From positions 62,001-126,000 of the forward strand of contig SIHP01000004.1 in NCBI GenBank assembly GCA_004762155.1: a stretch of DNA of 64,000 bases, given 5' to 3'. This document shows positions 34,072 through 43,689 of this stretch, piece after piece. Source of the DNA: Flavobacteriaceae bacterium (GTDB taxonomy: Bacteria; Bacteroidota; Bacteroidia; Flavobacteriales; Flavobacteriaceae). Under the pieces are notes generated by a model. It was given only the letters and a program-made list of their open reading frames with translations, did no database searches and was not told where the DNA came from. The position numbers were made by a program, and so were the translations under genes. The stretch's first letter is position 1. The number at the start of each line of letters is the position of its first letter.

Positions 34072-36600
34072 ATGAATTTAAATCAACCTGTAACATACAT
34101 AAAAGGCGTAAGCGTTGCACGTGCAGAATTGTTATATTCAGAATTGGGAATAAAAACATGTAATGATTTATTACACTTGTTTCCCTTTAGATATATAGAT
34201 AAAACACAATTTTATGAAATTAAAGATTTAAGAGAAAACTCTTCGGAAGTACAAATTGCAGGAAAAATAACAGGTTTTCAAGAAGTAAAGCAAAAACGAG
34301 GCAGTAGGTTAGTTGCAAAATTTACTGATGGTTCTGGAACTATAGATTTAGTTTGGTTTAAAGGTACCAAATGGATTAAAGATAGTCTAAAACTAAATAT
34401 TCCTTATGTTATTTATGGTAAACTAAATTGGTATAACGGAATGGCGAATATGCCACATCCAGAATTAGAATTAGTTTCAGAATATAAAAGAAAACTTCAA
34501 ACAGCATTACAACCCGTTTATCCTTCAACAGAGAAGTTAACTAACAAAGGTCTTTCGCAAAAAATAATGCGAAATATATTGCAAAATTTATTTAAACAAG
34601 CTTACGGAGTTATACAAGAGGTGTTTCCTGCTGGTTTTATGGAAAAAAATCAGTTAATAGGAAAGAAAGAAGCTTTGTTAAATGTTCATTTTCCAAAAAA
34701 TCAAGAGCTATTAACACTTGCAGAATTTAGATTAAAATTTGAAGAATTATTCTTTATTCAATTACAATTACTAATAAAAAAACTCATCAATAAAAATAAA
34801 ATAAAAGGTTTTGTTTTTGAACATGTAGGAGAACAGTTTTCTAACTTTTATAACAATCATTTACCTTTTGAATTAACAAATGCTCAAAAGCGAGTTTTAA
34901 AAGAAATTCGCAAAGATGTAGCTTCAGGAGCACATATGAATCGTTTGTTACAAGGTGATGTTGGTTCTGGTAAAACCATTGTTGGTTTATTAAGTATGTT
35001 ATTAGCAATTGATAATGGTTATCAAACTACTATAATGGCACCTACTGAAATTTTAGCAACACAACATTATACAGGAATAATAGAATTATTAGAAGGAACT
35101 TCTATTAGAGTAGAACTTTTAACGGGATCTTCAAGAACAAAAAAACGTAGAGAAATTCATAGTGCTTTAGAAGACGGAAGTTTACATATTTTAGTAGGTA
35201 CACATGCTATTTTAGAAGATAAAGTTCAGTTTCATAATCTTGGGTTGGCTATTATTGATGAACAACATCGTTTTGGAGTTGCTCAACGAAGGAAATTATG
35301 GGATAAAAGCCCACCTCAATCCTCCCGAAGGGAGGAAGTCGTTACTGCACGTAAAGAGTATATGACTGCGCGTCCTTCTGTTTATGGATTGATTAAAAAA
35401 CTTCAGAAAGAAAGAAAGAAGCAAACAACAGAAGCTGAAAGAGCACTTTGGGAAATGTTAAAGACGAAACAATTAGGAGTTAAATTTCGCCGTCAGCATA
35501 TTATAGATAAATTTATTGTTGATTTTTTATGTTTTGAAAAGAAATTAATAATTGAAGTTGATGGAAAGTATCATGAAGAAACTGAACAACAAGAAGCAGA
35601 TGCTTTAAGAACTGAAATTTTAAACGAATTTGGTTATAAAATTATAAGAATAAAAAATGAAGATGTTTTAGGTAATATAGAAGAAACAGTAAAAAAGATA
35701 AAACAAGAAGTAGAAAGTCTCCCCTCTGGGGAGGTTGGAGGGGCTTCTCCACCACACATTTTAGTGATGACGGCTACACCAATACCAAGAACTTTAGCAA
35801 TGTCTGTTTATGGTGATTTAGATATTTCTGTAATAGATGAATTACCACCAGGTAGAAAAGAGATAAAAACAGTACATCGTTATGATAGTAATCGTTTATC
35901 TGTTTTTAAGTTTATTAGAGATGAAATTGAAAAAGGAAGACAAATTTATATAGTATATCCATTAATCCAAGAATCTGAAGCTATGGATTATAAAGATTTA
36001 ATGGACGGATATGAAAGTGTATCTCGTGAGTTTCCTTCACCAAAATATCAAATAAGCATTGTTCACGGACAAATGAAACCTGCCGATAAAGAACATGAAA
36101 TGAATCGTTTTGTAAAAGGAGAAACACAAATAATGGTAGCAACAACGGTTATTGAAGTAGGTGTAAATGTACCTAATGCTTCTGTAATGATTATAGAAAG
36201 TGCAGAACGTTTTGGATTAAGTCAATTACATCAATTAAGAGGTAGAGTTGGACGTGGAGCAGAACAGAGTTTTTGCATTTTATTATCGAGTTATCAATTA
36301 TCATCTGATGGAAAAACCCGTTTAAAAACAATGGTAGATACTTCAGACGGATTTAAAATAGCAGAAGTAGATCTAAAACTTCGTGGACCAGGGAATATTA
36401 TGGGAACACAACAAAGTGGAGTTTTAAATTTAAAAATAGCAGATGTAGTTAAAGATAGTCCTATTTTATACGAAGCACGCCAAGTTGCTATAAAGTTATT
36501 AGAAGAAGATCCAGGTTTATCACATCCCAAACATGGAACAATTAAGAAACACTTTTTAACACTTCAAAAATCTAGTGGTATTTGGAGTAATATTAGTTAA
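34072..36600 (+). CDS. recG: RecG helicase interrupted in frame by a DUF559 insertion
   Basis: RecG is a superfamily 2 helicase that regresses replication forks and unwinds branched DNA. The wedge/OB region is N-terminal (FPFRYID, then VQIAGKITGFQ). Walker A GDVGSGKT is at 295-302, DEQH at 396-399, TATP at 567-570 and RGRVGRG further on. The protein is 842 residues against about 693 for E. coli RecG. Residues 414-559 are an extra 146-residue segment between DEQH and TATP containing a DUF559 (Vsr-like PD-(D/E)xK) nuclease domain. Removing it leaves WDKSPPHILVM, the normal RecG sequence, and a 696-residue protein. The frame is intact throughout, so a fused protein is probably made. Confidence 0.95.
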   Translation: MNLNQPVTYIKGVSVARAELLYSELGIKTCNDLLHLFPFRYIDKTQFYEIKDLRENSSEVQIAGKITGFQEVKQKRGSRLVAKFTDGSGTIDLVWFKGTKWIKDSLKLNIPYVIYGKLNWYNGMANMPHPELELVSEYKRKLQTALQPVYPSTEKLTNKGLSQKIMRNILQNLFKQAYGVIQEVFPAGFMEKNQLIGKKEALLNVHFPKNQELLTLAEFRLKFEELFFIQLQLLIKKLINKNKIKGFVFEHVGEQFSNFYNNHLPFELTNAQKRVLKEIRKDVASGAHMNRLLQGDVGSGKTIVGLLSMLLAIDNGYQTTIMAPTEILATQHYTGIIELLEGTSIRVELLTGSSRTKKRREIHSALEDGSLHILVGTHAILEDKVQFHNLGLAIIDEQHRFGVAQRRKLWDKSPPQSSRREEVVTARKEYMTARPSVYGLIKKLQKERKKQTTEAERALWEMLKTKQLGVKFRRQHIIDKFIVDFLCFEKKLIIEVDGKYHEETEQQEADALRTEILNEFGYKIIRIKNEDVLGNIEETVKKIKQEVESLPSGEVGGASPPHILVMTATPIPRTLAMSVYGDLDISVIDELPPGRKEIKTVHRYDSNRLSVFKFIRDEIEKGRQIYIVYPLIQESEAMDYKDLMDGYESVSREFPSPKYQISIVHGQMKPADKEHEMNRFVKGETQIMVATTVIEVGVNVPNASVMIIESAERFGLSQLHQLRGRVGRGAEQSFCILLSSYQLSSDGKTRLKTMVDTSDGFKIAEVDLKLRGPGNIMGTQQSGVLNLKIADVVKDSPILYEARQVAIKLLEEDPGLSHPKHGTIKKHFLTLQKSSGIWSNIS
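35311..35748 (+). mobile_element. 438-bp in-frame DUF559 element in recG
   Basis: Flanking CCACC copies (35311 and 35749) resemble a 5-bp target duplication and are exactly 438 bp apart (146 codons). Each end carries a GC-rich hairpin: TCCTCCC-GAA-GGGAGGA (35320-35336) and CTCCCC-TCT-GGGGAG (35719-35733). The ends also form imperfect inverted repeats beginning AAGCCC. The interior encodes a DUF559 domain: TEAERALWEMLK, then RRQH, D484, E495, D497 and H501 in recG numbering (VDFLCF, IEVDGKYH), the expected catalytic set. There is no intein-type splicing motif and no separate start codon is needed. Base composition of the ends is unlike the flanking recG. Confidence 0.8.
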
Positions 36601-36658
36601 CCACAGTGTGTTCGCAAAATTTTAATTATGCTATACTTTTCATTGAAATTATGTAGTT

Positions 36659-39127
36659 TTGATTTCCTTTAAAAAAAGATATATTATTTATTTCATAGAC
36701 ATCATATTACCAATTCCGCTTCAAAAAACATTTACGTATTCGGTAACTGAAGAAGAAGCTTCTTACTTACAAAAAGGAATGCGTGTTGCAGTTTCTTTTG
36801 GTAAAACTAAAATGTATACAGGTTTGGTATTTACTATTCATCAAACTGCACCAGTTTTATACGAAGCAAAAGATATTAATCAAATTTTAGATGATAAACC
36901 TATTGTCAATGAGCAGCAATTAAAACATTGGCAATGGATTGCTTCTTATTATTTATGTTCTTTAGGTGATGTGTATAGAGCTTCATTACCTTCTGCTTTT
37001 TTATTAGAAAGTGAAACTATTATTTATAAGAATGAAGTTTTTAATGATGAAAGTATTTTAAATGATGATGAGTTTTTGGTTTATGAGGCCCTACAGCATC
37101 AATCTCAGTTAACAGTACATCAAATAGCAGATATTTTAGGAAAGAAAAAAGTAATGCCTTTGATAAATCAGTTAATTGAAAAATTAGTGATTAGTATTAA
37201 AGAGGAGATCTATGAAACGTACAAACCTAAATTAGTTAAATATGTTCGTTTGCATTCGCAATACGATTCTAATGAAATGTTACAAGCATTATTAGAAGAG
37301 TTATCAAGAGCTAAAAAGCAACAAGAAGCTGTATTGAGCTTTTTTCAATTAAAAGCCAGTAAAAAACCAATAAAAGCAAAAGATTTAGAAGAAGCATCAG
37401 GAGTTTCTTCAGCAGTTTTAAAAGCTTTAGTTGCTAAAGAAATCTTTGAATTTTATCATATACAAACAGATAGAATTCAATATAAAGGTAAAATTAACGA
37501 TTTAAAACAGCTAAACGAATATCAAGAAGTAGCTTTAAATCAAATAAAAGATAGTTTTACTAAAAACGATATTACGTTATTGCAAGGTGTAACAGGTTCT
37601 GGAAAAACAGAAATTTACAATAAGCTTATACAAGAAACTATTGATAACGGAAAACAAGTATTGTTTTTGTTACCCGAAATTGCTTTAACAACACAAATAA
37701 TAGCCAGATTAGAGAACTATTTTGGAAAGCAGATTTCTGTATTTCATTCTAAATATTCTATGAATGAACGCGTGGAAGTATGGAATAATGTATTAGAGAG
37801 TAAAACAAAAGCTCAAATTATTTTAGGAGCTCGTTCTTCAGTTTTTTTACCTTTTTCTAACTTAGGATTAATTGTTGTTGATGAAGAACACGAAGCTTCC
37901 TATAAACAATTTGAACCTTCACCAAGATATAATGCACGCGATGCTGCAATTGTATTAGCGAAGATTCATAATGCTAAAGTACTTTTAGGTTCCGCAACTC
38001 CTTCTTTAGAAAGTAAATTTAATGCCGATCAACATAAATATGGATTGGTAGAATTAACTCGTAGACACGGAAATATTCAATTACCAAAAATAGAGTTGAT
38101 AGATGTTAAGGAAAAACATCGAAAAAAGGAAATGAAAGGTCATTTTTCTGATCGTTTATTAAAATTAATAACAGAAGCTTTAGAGTTAAAAGAGCAAGTA
38201 ATTTTATTTCAAAACAGACGTGGATTCTCTCCGATAGTTGAATGTACTACCTGTGGAACAGCACCTCAATGTCCTAATTGCGATGTAAGTTTAACCTATC
38301 ATAAGTACAGAGGCGAGTTAAAATGTCATTACTGTCATTACCAACGTGCAATGCCAAATAGTTGTGGAGCTTGTGGAAGTGCTACTTTAAACACAAAAGG
38401 TTTTGGAACTGAACAAATAGAATTAGAATTAAAAGAACTGTTTCCTGATCATGTTATTGGACGAATGGATTTAGATACTACTAGAGGTAAAAACGGATAT
38501 CAGAAAATAATAGGTGCATTTGAAGCTCAAGAAATAGATGTTTTGGTAGGAACACAAATGCTTTCTAAAGGATTAGATTTTGAAAATGTTTCTTTAGTAG
38601 GAATTTTAAGTGCTGATTCTATGTTAAATTTCCCTGATTTTAGAGCTCATGAAAGAGCGTATCAATTAATGGTTCAAGTATCAGGTAGGGCAGGACGTTC
38701 TAAAAAACAAGGGCATGTAGCTATTCAAACCTTTAATCCATATCATCAAATATTACAACAAGTTTCTACCACTAATTACCCTGAAATGTATAAGGAGCAA
38801 TTACAAGATCGTTGGCAATATCATTATCCACCTTATTATAGATTGATAAAAATTACGTTAAAACATAGAGATTATACTAAAGTAGATACTGGAATTAATT
38901 GGCTTGCAAAATCGCTACAAAATGTGTTTAAGGAAAATGTTTTAGGTCCATCTGCACCAGCTGTTGCTCGTATTAGAAATCAGTATATAAAAAACTTGAT
39001 TATAAAAATTCCACCAAAACAATCTTTAGGAAAAACAAAAGAACAAATTCAGAAAATAAAAAATACGTTTGAAGCTGTTAAAGAGTTCCGCCCGATTCGT
39101 TTTATTTTAGATGTTGATGCTTATTAA
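36659..39127 (+). CDS. priA: Primosomal protein N-prime (helicase PriA)
   Basis: This 822-residue helicase reloads DnaB at collapsed forks. The N-terminal DNA-binding domain (FIDIILPIPLQKTFTYSV) is followed by Walker A GVTGSGKTE (near 310), the DEEH box and eight zinc-binding Cys in four pairs (CTTC, CPNC, CHYC, CGAC; about 530-580). RAGRSKKQG follows. There is no ATG: the frame opens with TTG, and the segment homologous to other PriA starts nine residues later at an ATT codon, so the true start is TTG or a rare ATT. It is adjacent to recG, linking two fork-repair helicases. Its last 26 bp overlap the convergent gene. Confidence 0.95.
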   Translation: MISFKKRYIIYFIDIILPIPLQKTFTYSVTEEEASYLQKGMRVAVSFGKTKMYTGLVFTIHQTAPVLYEAKDINQILDDKPIVNEQQLKHWQWIASYYLCSLGDVYRASLPSAFLLESETIIYKNEVFNDESILNDDEFLVYEALQHQSQLTVHQIADILGKKKVMPLINQLIEKLVISIKEEIYETYKPKLVKYVRLHSQYDSNEMLQALLEELSRAKKQQEAVLSFFQLKASKKPIKAKDLEEASGVSSAVLKALVAKEIFEFYHIQTDRIQYKGKINDLKQLNEYQEVALNQIKDSFTKNDITLLQGVTGSGKTEIYNKLIQETIDNGKQVLFLLPEIALTTQIIARLENYFGKQISVFHSKYSMNERVEVWNNVLESKTKAQIILGARSSVFLPFSNLGLIVVDEEHEASYKQFEPSPRYNARDAAIVLAKIHNAKVLLGSATPSLESKFNADQHKYGLVELTRRHGNIQLPKIELIDVKEKHRKKEMKGHFSDRLLKLITEALELKEQVILFQNRRGFSPIVECTTCGTAPQCPNCDVSLTYHKYRGELKCHYCHYQRAMPNSCGACGSATLNTKGFGTEQIELELKELFPDHVIGRMDLDTTRGKNGYQKIIGAFEAQEIDVLVGTQMLSKGLDFENVSLVGILSADSMLNFPDFRAHERAYQLMVQVSGRAGRSKKQGHVAIQTFNPYHQILQQVSTTNYPEMYKEQLQDRWQYHYPPYYRLIKITLKHRDYTKVDTGINWLAKSLQNVFKENVLGPSAPAVARIRNQYIKNLIIKIPPKQSLGKTKEQIQKIKNTFEAVKEFRPIRFILDVDAY

Positions 39128-39638
39128 CAAATTCAACATTTTTAATCATTATTCTAGTATCTAAAAAAATTCGTTTAGGATAATAATTAATAATGTATTT
39201 TAAACGATAGATTTTAAAAACATTATCAAGTTTATTTTTTTCAGATATAATAATTTTTTTTTCCTTTTGAAATTGAATATAAGGGCCTGTTCCCATAGCT
39301 ATTAAAATAATTCCAACACAAAATAAAATAAAAGTAACTGTAGAAAAAGTATTATGAATAGCCAGATGTTTATATAGAAAATAATCACTAATTAAAACAA
39401 GAATACCAATAAATGGCCATAGAATAATACCTCCATAAATATCAAACTTAGATTCTGTCATTTTTTTAAACTTAAGATTGATATCTTTAATTCTTTTTAT
39501 AGCTAGTTTATCAAAATCAATAGTAGGACAAGTGTTATTAAATTCAGGTGGTTTTTCTGTCAGTTTACATATTAACCCTAAGTTTATATTTGGTTGATGA
39601 TTTTGACATAACCTACAATGATCCGTGTTTTTTAGCAT
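39102..39638 (-). CDS. Zinc-ribbon-like membrane protein, unknown
   Basis: The 178-residue protein opens with four Cys (8, 11, 24, 37; HCRLCQNHQ, GLICKLTEK, NTCPTID), which could bind zinc or a cluster, then a linker and two membrane helices (about 68-88 and 95-118). The C-terminal half is basic and cytoplasmic-like. The 3-prime end overlaps priA by 26 bp on the opposite strand. I do not recognise a named family; similar Cys-headed two-helix proteins occur in Flavobacteriaceae. Function unknown. Confidence 0.6.
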   Translation of the reverse strand: MLKNTDHCRLCQNHQPNINLGLICKLTEKPPEFNNTCPTIDFDKLAIKRIKDINLKFKKMTESKFDIYGGIILWPFIGILVLISDYFLYKHLAIHNTFSTVTFILFCVGIILIAMGTGPYIQFQKEKKIIISEKNKLDNVFKIYRLKYIINYYPKRIFLDTRIMIKNVEFVNKHQHLK

Positions 39639-39697
39639 AACAATTTTTTAAAGCGTATTATTCTGAATATATTTACTTCAAATCTAAAATAAAATCC

Positions 39698-41167
39698 ATG
39701 AATTTCGAAAAAGAATACGACCTTATTTGTGTAGGTGGAGGAATAATGAGTGCCAACTTAGCTTTGTTGGCAAAACTATTAGATCCTTCATTAAAAATAT
39801 TGATTTTAGAACGTTTAGATGGTGTTGCTTTGGAAAGTTCTGCAGCATGGAATAATGCAGGTACTGGTCATTCTGCCTTATGTGAATTGAATTATTGTCC
39901 GGAAAAAGAGAATGGAGATATTGCTATAAATAAAGCAATTGATATTTGTACTCAATTTGAAACATCAAAACAATTTTGGGCATATTTATCAGAAAACGGT
40001 TTAATAAAAAATCCAAAAGATTTTGTAATGCCTGTACAACATCATAGTTGGGTATTAGGAAAAGAAAATAGCGATTATTTAGAAAAACGTTTTCATTCCT
40101 TTAAAGAGCATTTTATGTTTGATAGTATTGATTTTACTAGAGATATAGGAAAAATGAAAGAATGGTTTCCTTTAATTACAAAAGATAGAGATGAAGACGA
40201 AATTATGGCTGCTTCAAAAATAGATAGAGGAACTGAAGTAAATTATGGAATATTAACAGATAATCTTTTTAAAATTTTAAATGATGAGTTTGATACACCT
40301 GTTTATTGTAATTCTGAAGTCTTAGATATAGATCCTGATCCGGATATTGATTGGACAGTTGAAGTAAAAAATACAAAAACAGGAACAATAAATAATGTTG
40401 ATGCAAAACACGTATTTATTGGTGCTGGTGGCGGAAGTTTATTATTGCTACAGAAAGTAGAAATAGAAGAAAAAGAAGGTTATGGAGGTTTTCCTGTAAG
40501 TGGAGAATGGTTGGTTTGTAAAAATGAAGGACTTATAAAACAACACGAAGCTAAAGTATATAGTAAAGCAGGTATTGGAGATCCACCAATGTCTACACCA
40601 CATTTAGATACACGTTATATTGATGGAAAAAAGCAATTAATGTTTGGTCCTTTTGCAGGTTTTAGTCCTAAGTTTTTAAAAGAAGGCTCTAATTTCGATT
40701 TGTTTAAATCCATTCAGTTTGATAATATTTCACCAATGTTAGGTGCTTTTTGGCATAATTTACCATTAACAAAGTATTTGGTAGAACAGGTGTTAATGAG
40801 TAAAGATGATCGTATGGAATCTTTGCGAAAATTCATGAAATATGCCAAAGATGAAGATTGGGAAGTTGTAAAAGCTGGTCAGCGTGTTCAAATTATTAAA
40901 AAGGACGAGTTTGAAGGCGGAAAACTACAATTTGGTACGGAAGTAATTAGTAGTAAAAATGGATCTGTTACGTGCTTATTAGGAGCTTCACCTGGAGCTT
41001 CAACAGCAACATCAATAATGCTTAATGTATTAGAAAAAGCTTTTCCAGAAATTTTAGAAAAACAAAAAGAATTATTAAGCGAAATAGTACCTTTTTACAA
41101 CAAAACAATAAACGAAAAACTATTTAAAAGTCAATTAAAGAGGGTAAATAATACATTAGGTTTATAA
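39698..41167 (+). CDS. mqo: Malate:quinone oxidoreductase
   Basis: A 489-residue FAD-dependent membrane-associated enzyme oxidising malate to oxaloacetate with electrons to the quinone pool, a TCA-cycle step that replaces or supplements malate dehydrogenase. The FAD motif YDLICVGGGIMSANLALLAK is at residues 7-26. ERLDGVALESSAAWNNAGTG follows, as is diagnostic for Mqo, and LLGASPGASTATSIML is near residue 430. Length is normal. It is followed after 4 nt by the TPM gene. Confidence 0.95.
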   Translation: MNFEKEYDLICVGGGIMSANLALLAKLLDPSLKILILERLDGVALESSAAWNNAGTGHSALCELNYCPEKENGDIAINKAIDICTQFETSKQFWAYLSENGLIKNPKDFVMPVQHHSWVLGKENSDYLEKRFHSFKEHFMFDSIDFTRDIGKMKEWFPLITKDRDEDEIMAASKIDRGTEVNYGILTDNLFKILNDEFDTPVYCNSEVLDIDPDPDIDWTVEVKNTKTGTINNVDAKHVFIGAGGGSLLLLQKVEIEEKEGYGGFPVSGEWLVCKNEGLIKQHEAKVYSKAGIGDPPMSTPHLDTRYIDGKKQLMFGPFAGFSPKFLKEGSNFDLFKSIQFDNISPMLGAFWHNLPLTKYLVEQVLMSKDDRMESLRKFMKYAKDEDWEVVKAGQRVQIIKKDEFEGGKLQFGTEVISSKNGSVTCLLGASPGASTATSIMLNVLEKAFPEILEKQKELLSEIVPFYNKTINEKLFKSQLKRVNNTLGL

Positions 41168-41171
41168 TTTT

Positions 41172-42602
41172 ATGAATAACAGTTTAAAAACACCAATGAT
41201 TTTAAAATTTAAATTATTATTTCTTTGTTTTTCATGTGCAATACTGAGTTTAAATAGTCAGGTTTGGGGAGGTAAAATAGAAGAAGAATCAAAAGAAGTA
41301 AAACAACCTGATTTAAAACCTAAAGCTAATAAACAAGATGCGTTAACTTTTAAAGCACCAAAATATGAGAAAAGAGATTTTTATAATATAGATAATTTTC
41401 CTAGTCCGAAAAATGGTACTGCAAACGGATACATTTCTGATCCTGATGATTTTATTTCCGAAAGTGAAGAACATCAAATTAATAAAATTTTATGGGAAAT
41501 AGAACAAAATACAACTGCTCAAATAGCAGTTGCTATTGTAAACAGTATAGGTAATGAAGTTCCAAAAGATTTTGCGGTAAATTTATTTGAGAAATGGGGA
41601 ATAGGTTATGCTGATAAAGATAATGGACTTTTAATTTTAACCGTTATTAATCAAAGAAGAACAGAATTTGAAGTTGGTTATGGACTAGAACCTATTCTTA
41701 CAGATTTAATGTGTCATAGAATTGGTACCGATGAAATTGTTCCTTATTTTAAAAAATCGGCATACGGAAATGGGATTATTGCAGCTGTAAAAAAGGTGAA
41801 AAAAATCATTGAGAATCCAGATGCTGTAAAAGAAATTTATTCTCAAAATATTAATTATAGCGCAACAAAAAACCAAGGATTTACTACAATTAAAGGGCTG
41901 TTGTTTTATATGCTATGCTTTTATTTAGTATTAACTGCTATGATTATTTATGTAGATCATCAAAAAATAAAAACCATAGATAAGAGTAAGGAAGATTTTT
42001 ATGATAAGTATAATGATTTACTGGATTTAAAGAATACAAAAATGGGATGTTTACCATTTTTTGTTTTTCTATTATTTCCGCTAACCGCATTGTTTTTTTA
42101 TCAATTACGAAAACAAAGGCTTAAAAAATATAGGGTTTCTCCAAGATTCAGTAGAATTAATGGTAAAAAATTACTTTTAAAAAATGAATGGTCTGAAAAT
42201 GAGTTTCTACTGGAAGCAAATATTCTTGAAGAGAAAATAAAGTCTGTAGAATATGATGTTTGGGTTACAGAAGATGAAAGCGATGTTTTAATATTAGAGT
42301 ATGAAGGGTCTAGTAGAAGGTATTCAGATTGTCATGAATGTAGTTATAAAACATATGGAAGATCTGTAACAAATATAATAAAAGCAGCAACATACAGTTC
42401 AACTGGACGTAAAGAAGAGGTTTATTTATGTAAAAACTGTCATTATACTACTTCTAAAATAAAAACAATTCCTAAGAGAGTAAGACAAAGTTCCTCTAGC
42501 TCTTCGGGTAGTTCGTCTTCATCATCATATTCTAGTTCTTCAAGTTCATCAAGTTTTGGTGGAGGAAGTTCAGGAGGAGGAGGAGCAGGAGTTAGTTGGT
42601 AA
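41172..42602 (+). CDS. TPM-domain membrane protein with Ser/Gly tail
   Basis: The 476-residue protein has a signal peptide (about 10-30), a TPM (YgcG-type, DUF477) domain at about 80-220 (NGYISDPDDFISESEEHQIN, then VALV-type strand AQIAVAIVNSIG and GLEPILTDLMCHRIG), and two membrane helices (about 240-258 and 290-310). A Cys-pair region follows (CHECSYKTYG and CKNCHYTTSK, a likely zinc ribbon). The C-terminus is a poly-Ser stretch ending GGGSSGGGGAGVSW, typical of YgcG proteins. Role unknown; TPM proteins have been linked to membrane repair and phosphatase activity. Confidence 0.85.
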   Translation: MNNSLKTPMILKFKLLFLCFSCAILSLNSQVWGGKIEEESKEVKQPDLKPKANKQDALTFKAPKYEKRDFYNIDNFPSPKNGTANGYISDPDDFISESEEHQINKILWEIEQNTTAQIAVAIVNSIGNEVPKDFAVNLFEKWGIGYADKDNGLLILTVINQRRTEFEVGYGLEPILTDLMCHRIGTDEIVPYFKKSAYGNGIIAAVKKVKKIIENPDAVKEIYSQNINYSATKNQGFTTIKGLLFYMLCFYLVLTAMIIYVDHQKIKTIDKSKEDFYDKYNDLLDLKNTKMGCLPFFVFLLFPLTALFFYQLRKQRLKKYRVSPRFSRINGKKLLLKNEWSENEFLLEANILEEKIKSVEYDVWVTEDESDVLILEYEGSSRRYSDCHECSYKTYGRSVTNIIKAATYSSTGRKEEVYLCKNCHYTTSKIKTIPKRVRQSSSSSSGSSSSSSYSSSSSSSSFGGGSSGGGGAGVSW

Positions 42603-42735
42603 TTGTTTAATTATTAACCTAATAGGTGTTTTTCCTGTTGTGAAAATACAATTTAATTTGTATATTTAAATTGTAAACAAAATCATAAACTTTGTCGTCC
42701 CCCCGAAATGATTAAGCATAGTTTACTAGAATAGT

Positions 42736-42765
42736 AACCTTCTAATATAAATCTATTAGAAGGTT
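42736..42765 (+). terminator. Terminator between TPM gene and miaA
   Basis: AACCTTCTAATA pairs with TATTAGAAGGTT across TAAATC, followed by a T tract on the plus strand. The region before it (42603-42735) has no gene and contains a CCCCCC run of unknown origin. Confidence 0.9.
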
Positions 42766-42795
42766 TTTTTATTTGCTTATAATTTTTGAATTTAA

Positions 42796-43689
42796 TTACG
42801 ATTTAATTTTATTAATTATAGTATCAGTATCATCTTTATAATCAAACCATAAAGTATCTGGGTCTTTTCTAAACCAAGTCAATTGACGTTTAGCGAAACG
42901 ACGTGTATTTTTCTTAATTTCTGAAATAGCAAATTCTAAAGTCCAATTTCCATCAAAATATTCAAATAACTCTCTATAACCAACAGTTTGCAATGCATTT
43001 AAGGCTTTATTAGGATAAACAGTTTTCGCTTCATCCAACAATCCATTTTGGATCATTAAATCTACTCTTTGGTTTATTCTATCATAAATAATTTCACGGT
43101 CAGCATTCAATCCAATTTTAATAGCTTTAAAATTTCGTGGTGCTTTGGGTTTGTTTTTAAAGGATGAATATGTTTGTCCAGTTCCTATACATATTTCTAA
43201 TGCTCTTGTTAATCGTTGTGGATTATCTATTGCCGTTGTAGTATAGGTTTCTAAATCTAATTGTTTTAATTGTTCTTGTAAAACTTCAATTCCTTCTACT
43301 TCTATACGTTTGGTAAGCTCAACTCGTATTTCAGGGTCAACTTTTGGAAAATAATCTAATCCTTTTAAAACTGCATCAACATACAAACCACTTCCACCAA
43401 CCATAATTTGAGTTGGGTTATTAAGAAATAATTTATTTAGTTTTTCTAGCGCATCTCTTTCAAAAGAACCAACATTATAATCTTCAAAAATACTTCTATT
43501 TTGAATGAAATGATGAGGAGCAGCAGCCAATTCATTAGCATCAGGAACAGCAGTACCAATAGTCATTTCTTTATAAAACTGACGAGAATCACAAGAGAGA
43601 ATGTTAGTATTAAAATGTTGTGCTAACTTTATGCTTAAGGCTGTTTTTCCAATGGCAGTTGGTCCAACAATGGTAATTAAAGTATTCAT
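42796..43689 (-). CDS. miaA: tRNA dimethylallyltransferase
   Basis: A 297-residue enzyme that isopentenylates A37 of tRNAs reading UNN codons. The P-loop GPTAIGKTALSIKLA (9-23), SCDSRQFYKEMTIGTAVP (about 33-50), and the swinging-flipping domain (LDYFPKVDPEIRVEL) are present, with RRFAKRQLTWFRKD near the C-terminus. Length is normal. Its start codon is directly adjacent to the ion-channel stop codon, so the two are co-transcribed. Confidence 0.96.
   Translation of the reverse strand: MNTLITIVGPTAIGKTALSIKLAQHFNTNILSCDSRQFYKEMTIGTAVPDANELAAAPHHFIQNRSIFEDYNVGSFERDALEKLNKLFLNNPTQIMVGGSGLYVDAVLKGLDYFPKVDPEIRVELTKRIEVEGIEVLQEQLKQLDLETYTTTAIDNPQRLTRALEICIGTGQTYSSFKNKPKAPRNFKAIKIGLNADREIIYDRINQRVDLMIQNGLLDEAKTVYPNKALNALQTVGYRELFEYFDGNWTLEFAISEIKKNTRRFAKRQLTWFRKDPDTLWFDYKDDTDTIINKIKS

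Noticed and set aside
35311..35748. recG insertion considered as an intein
   Set aside because: No N-terminal Cys/Ser splice junction, no block B TxxH and no C-terminal HN; the host sequence resumes at Pro-Pro-His, so protein splicing is not supported.
35311..35748. recG insertion considered as a group I or II intron
   Set aside because: The reading frame is open throughout and no intron core structure is seen; the ends are simple hairpins with inverted repeats.
42484..42600. Ser-rich low-complexity DNA considered as a tandem repeat locus
   Set aside because: It encodes the normal Ser/Gly tail of YgcG-type TPM proteins and is not a regular repeat.
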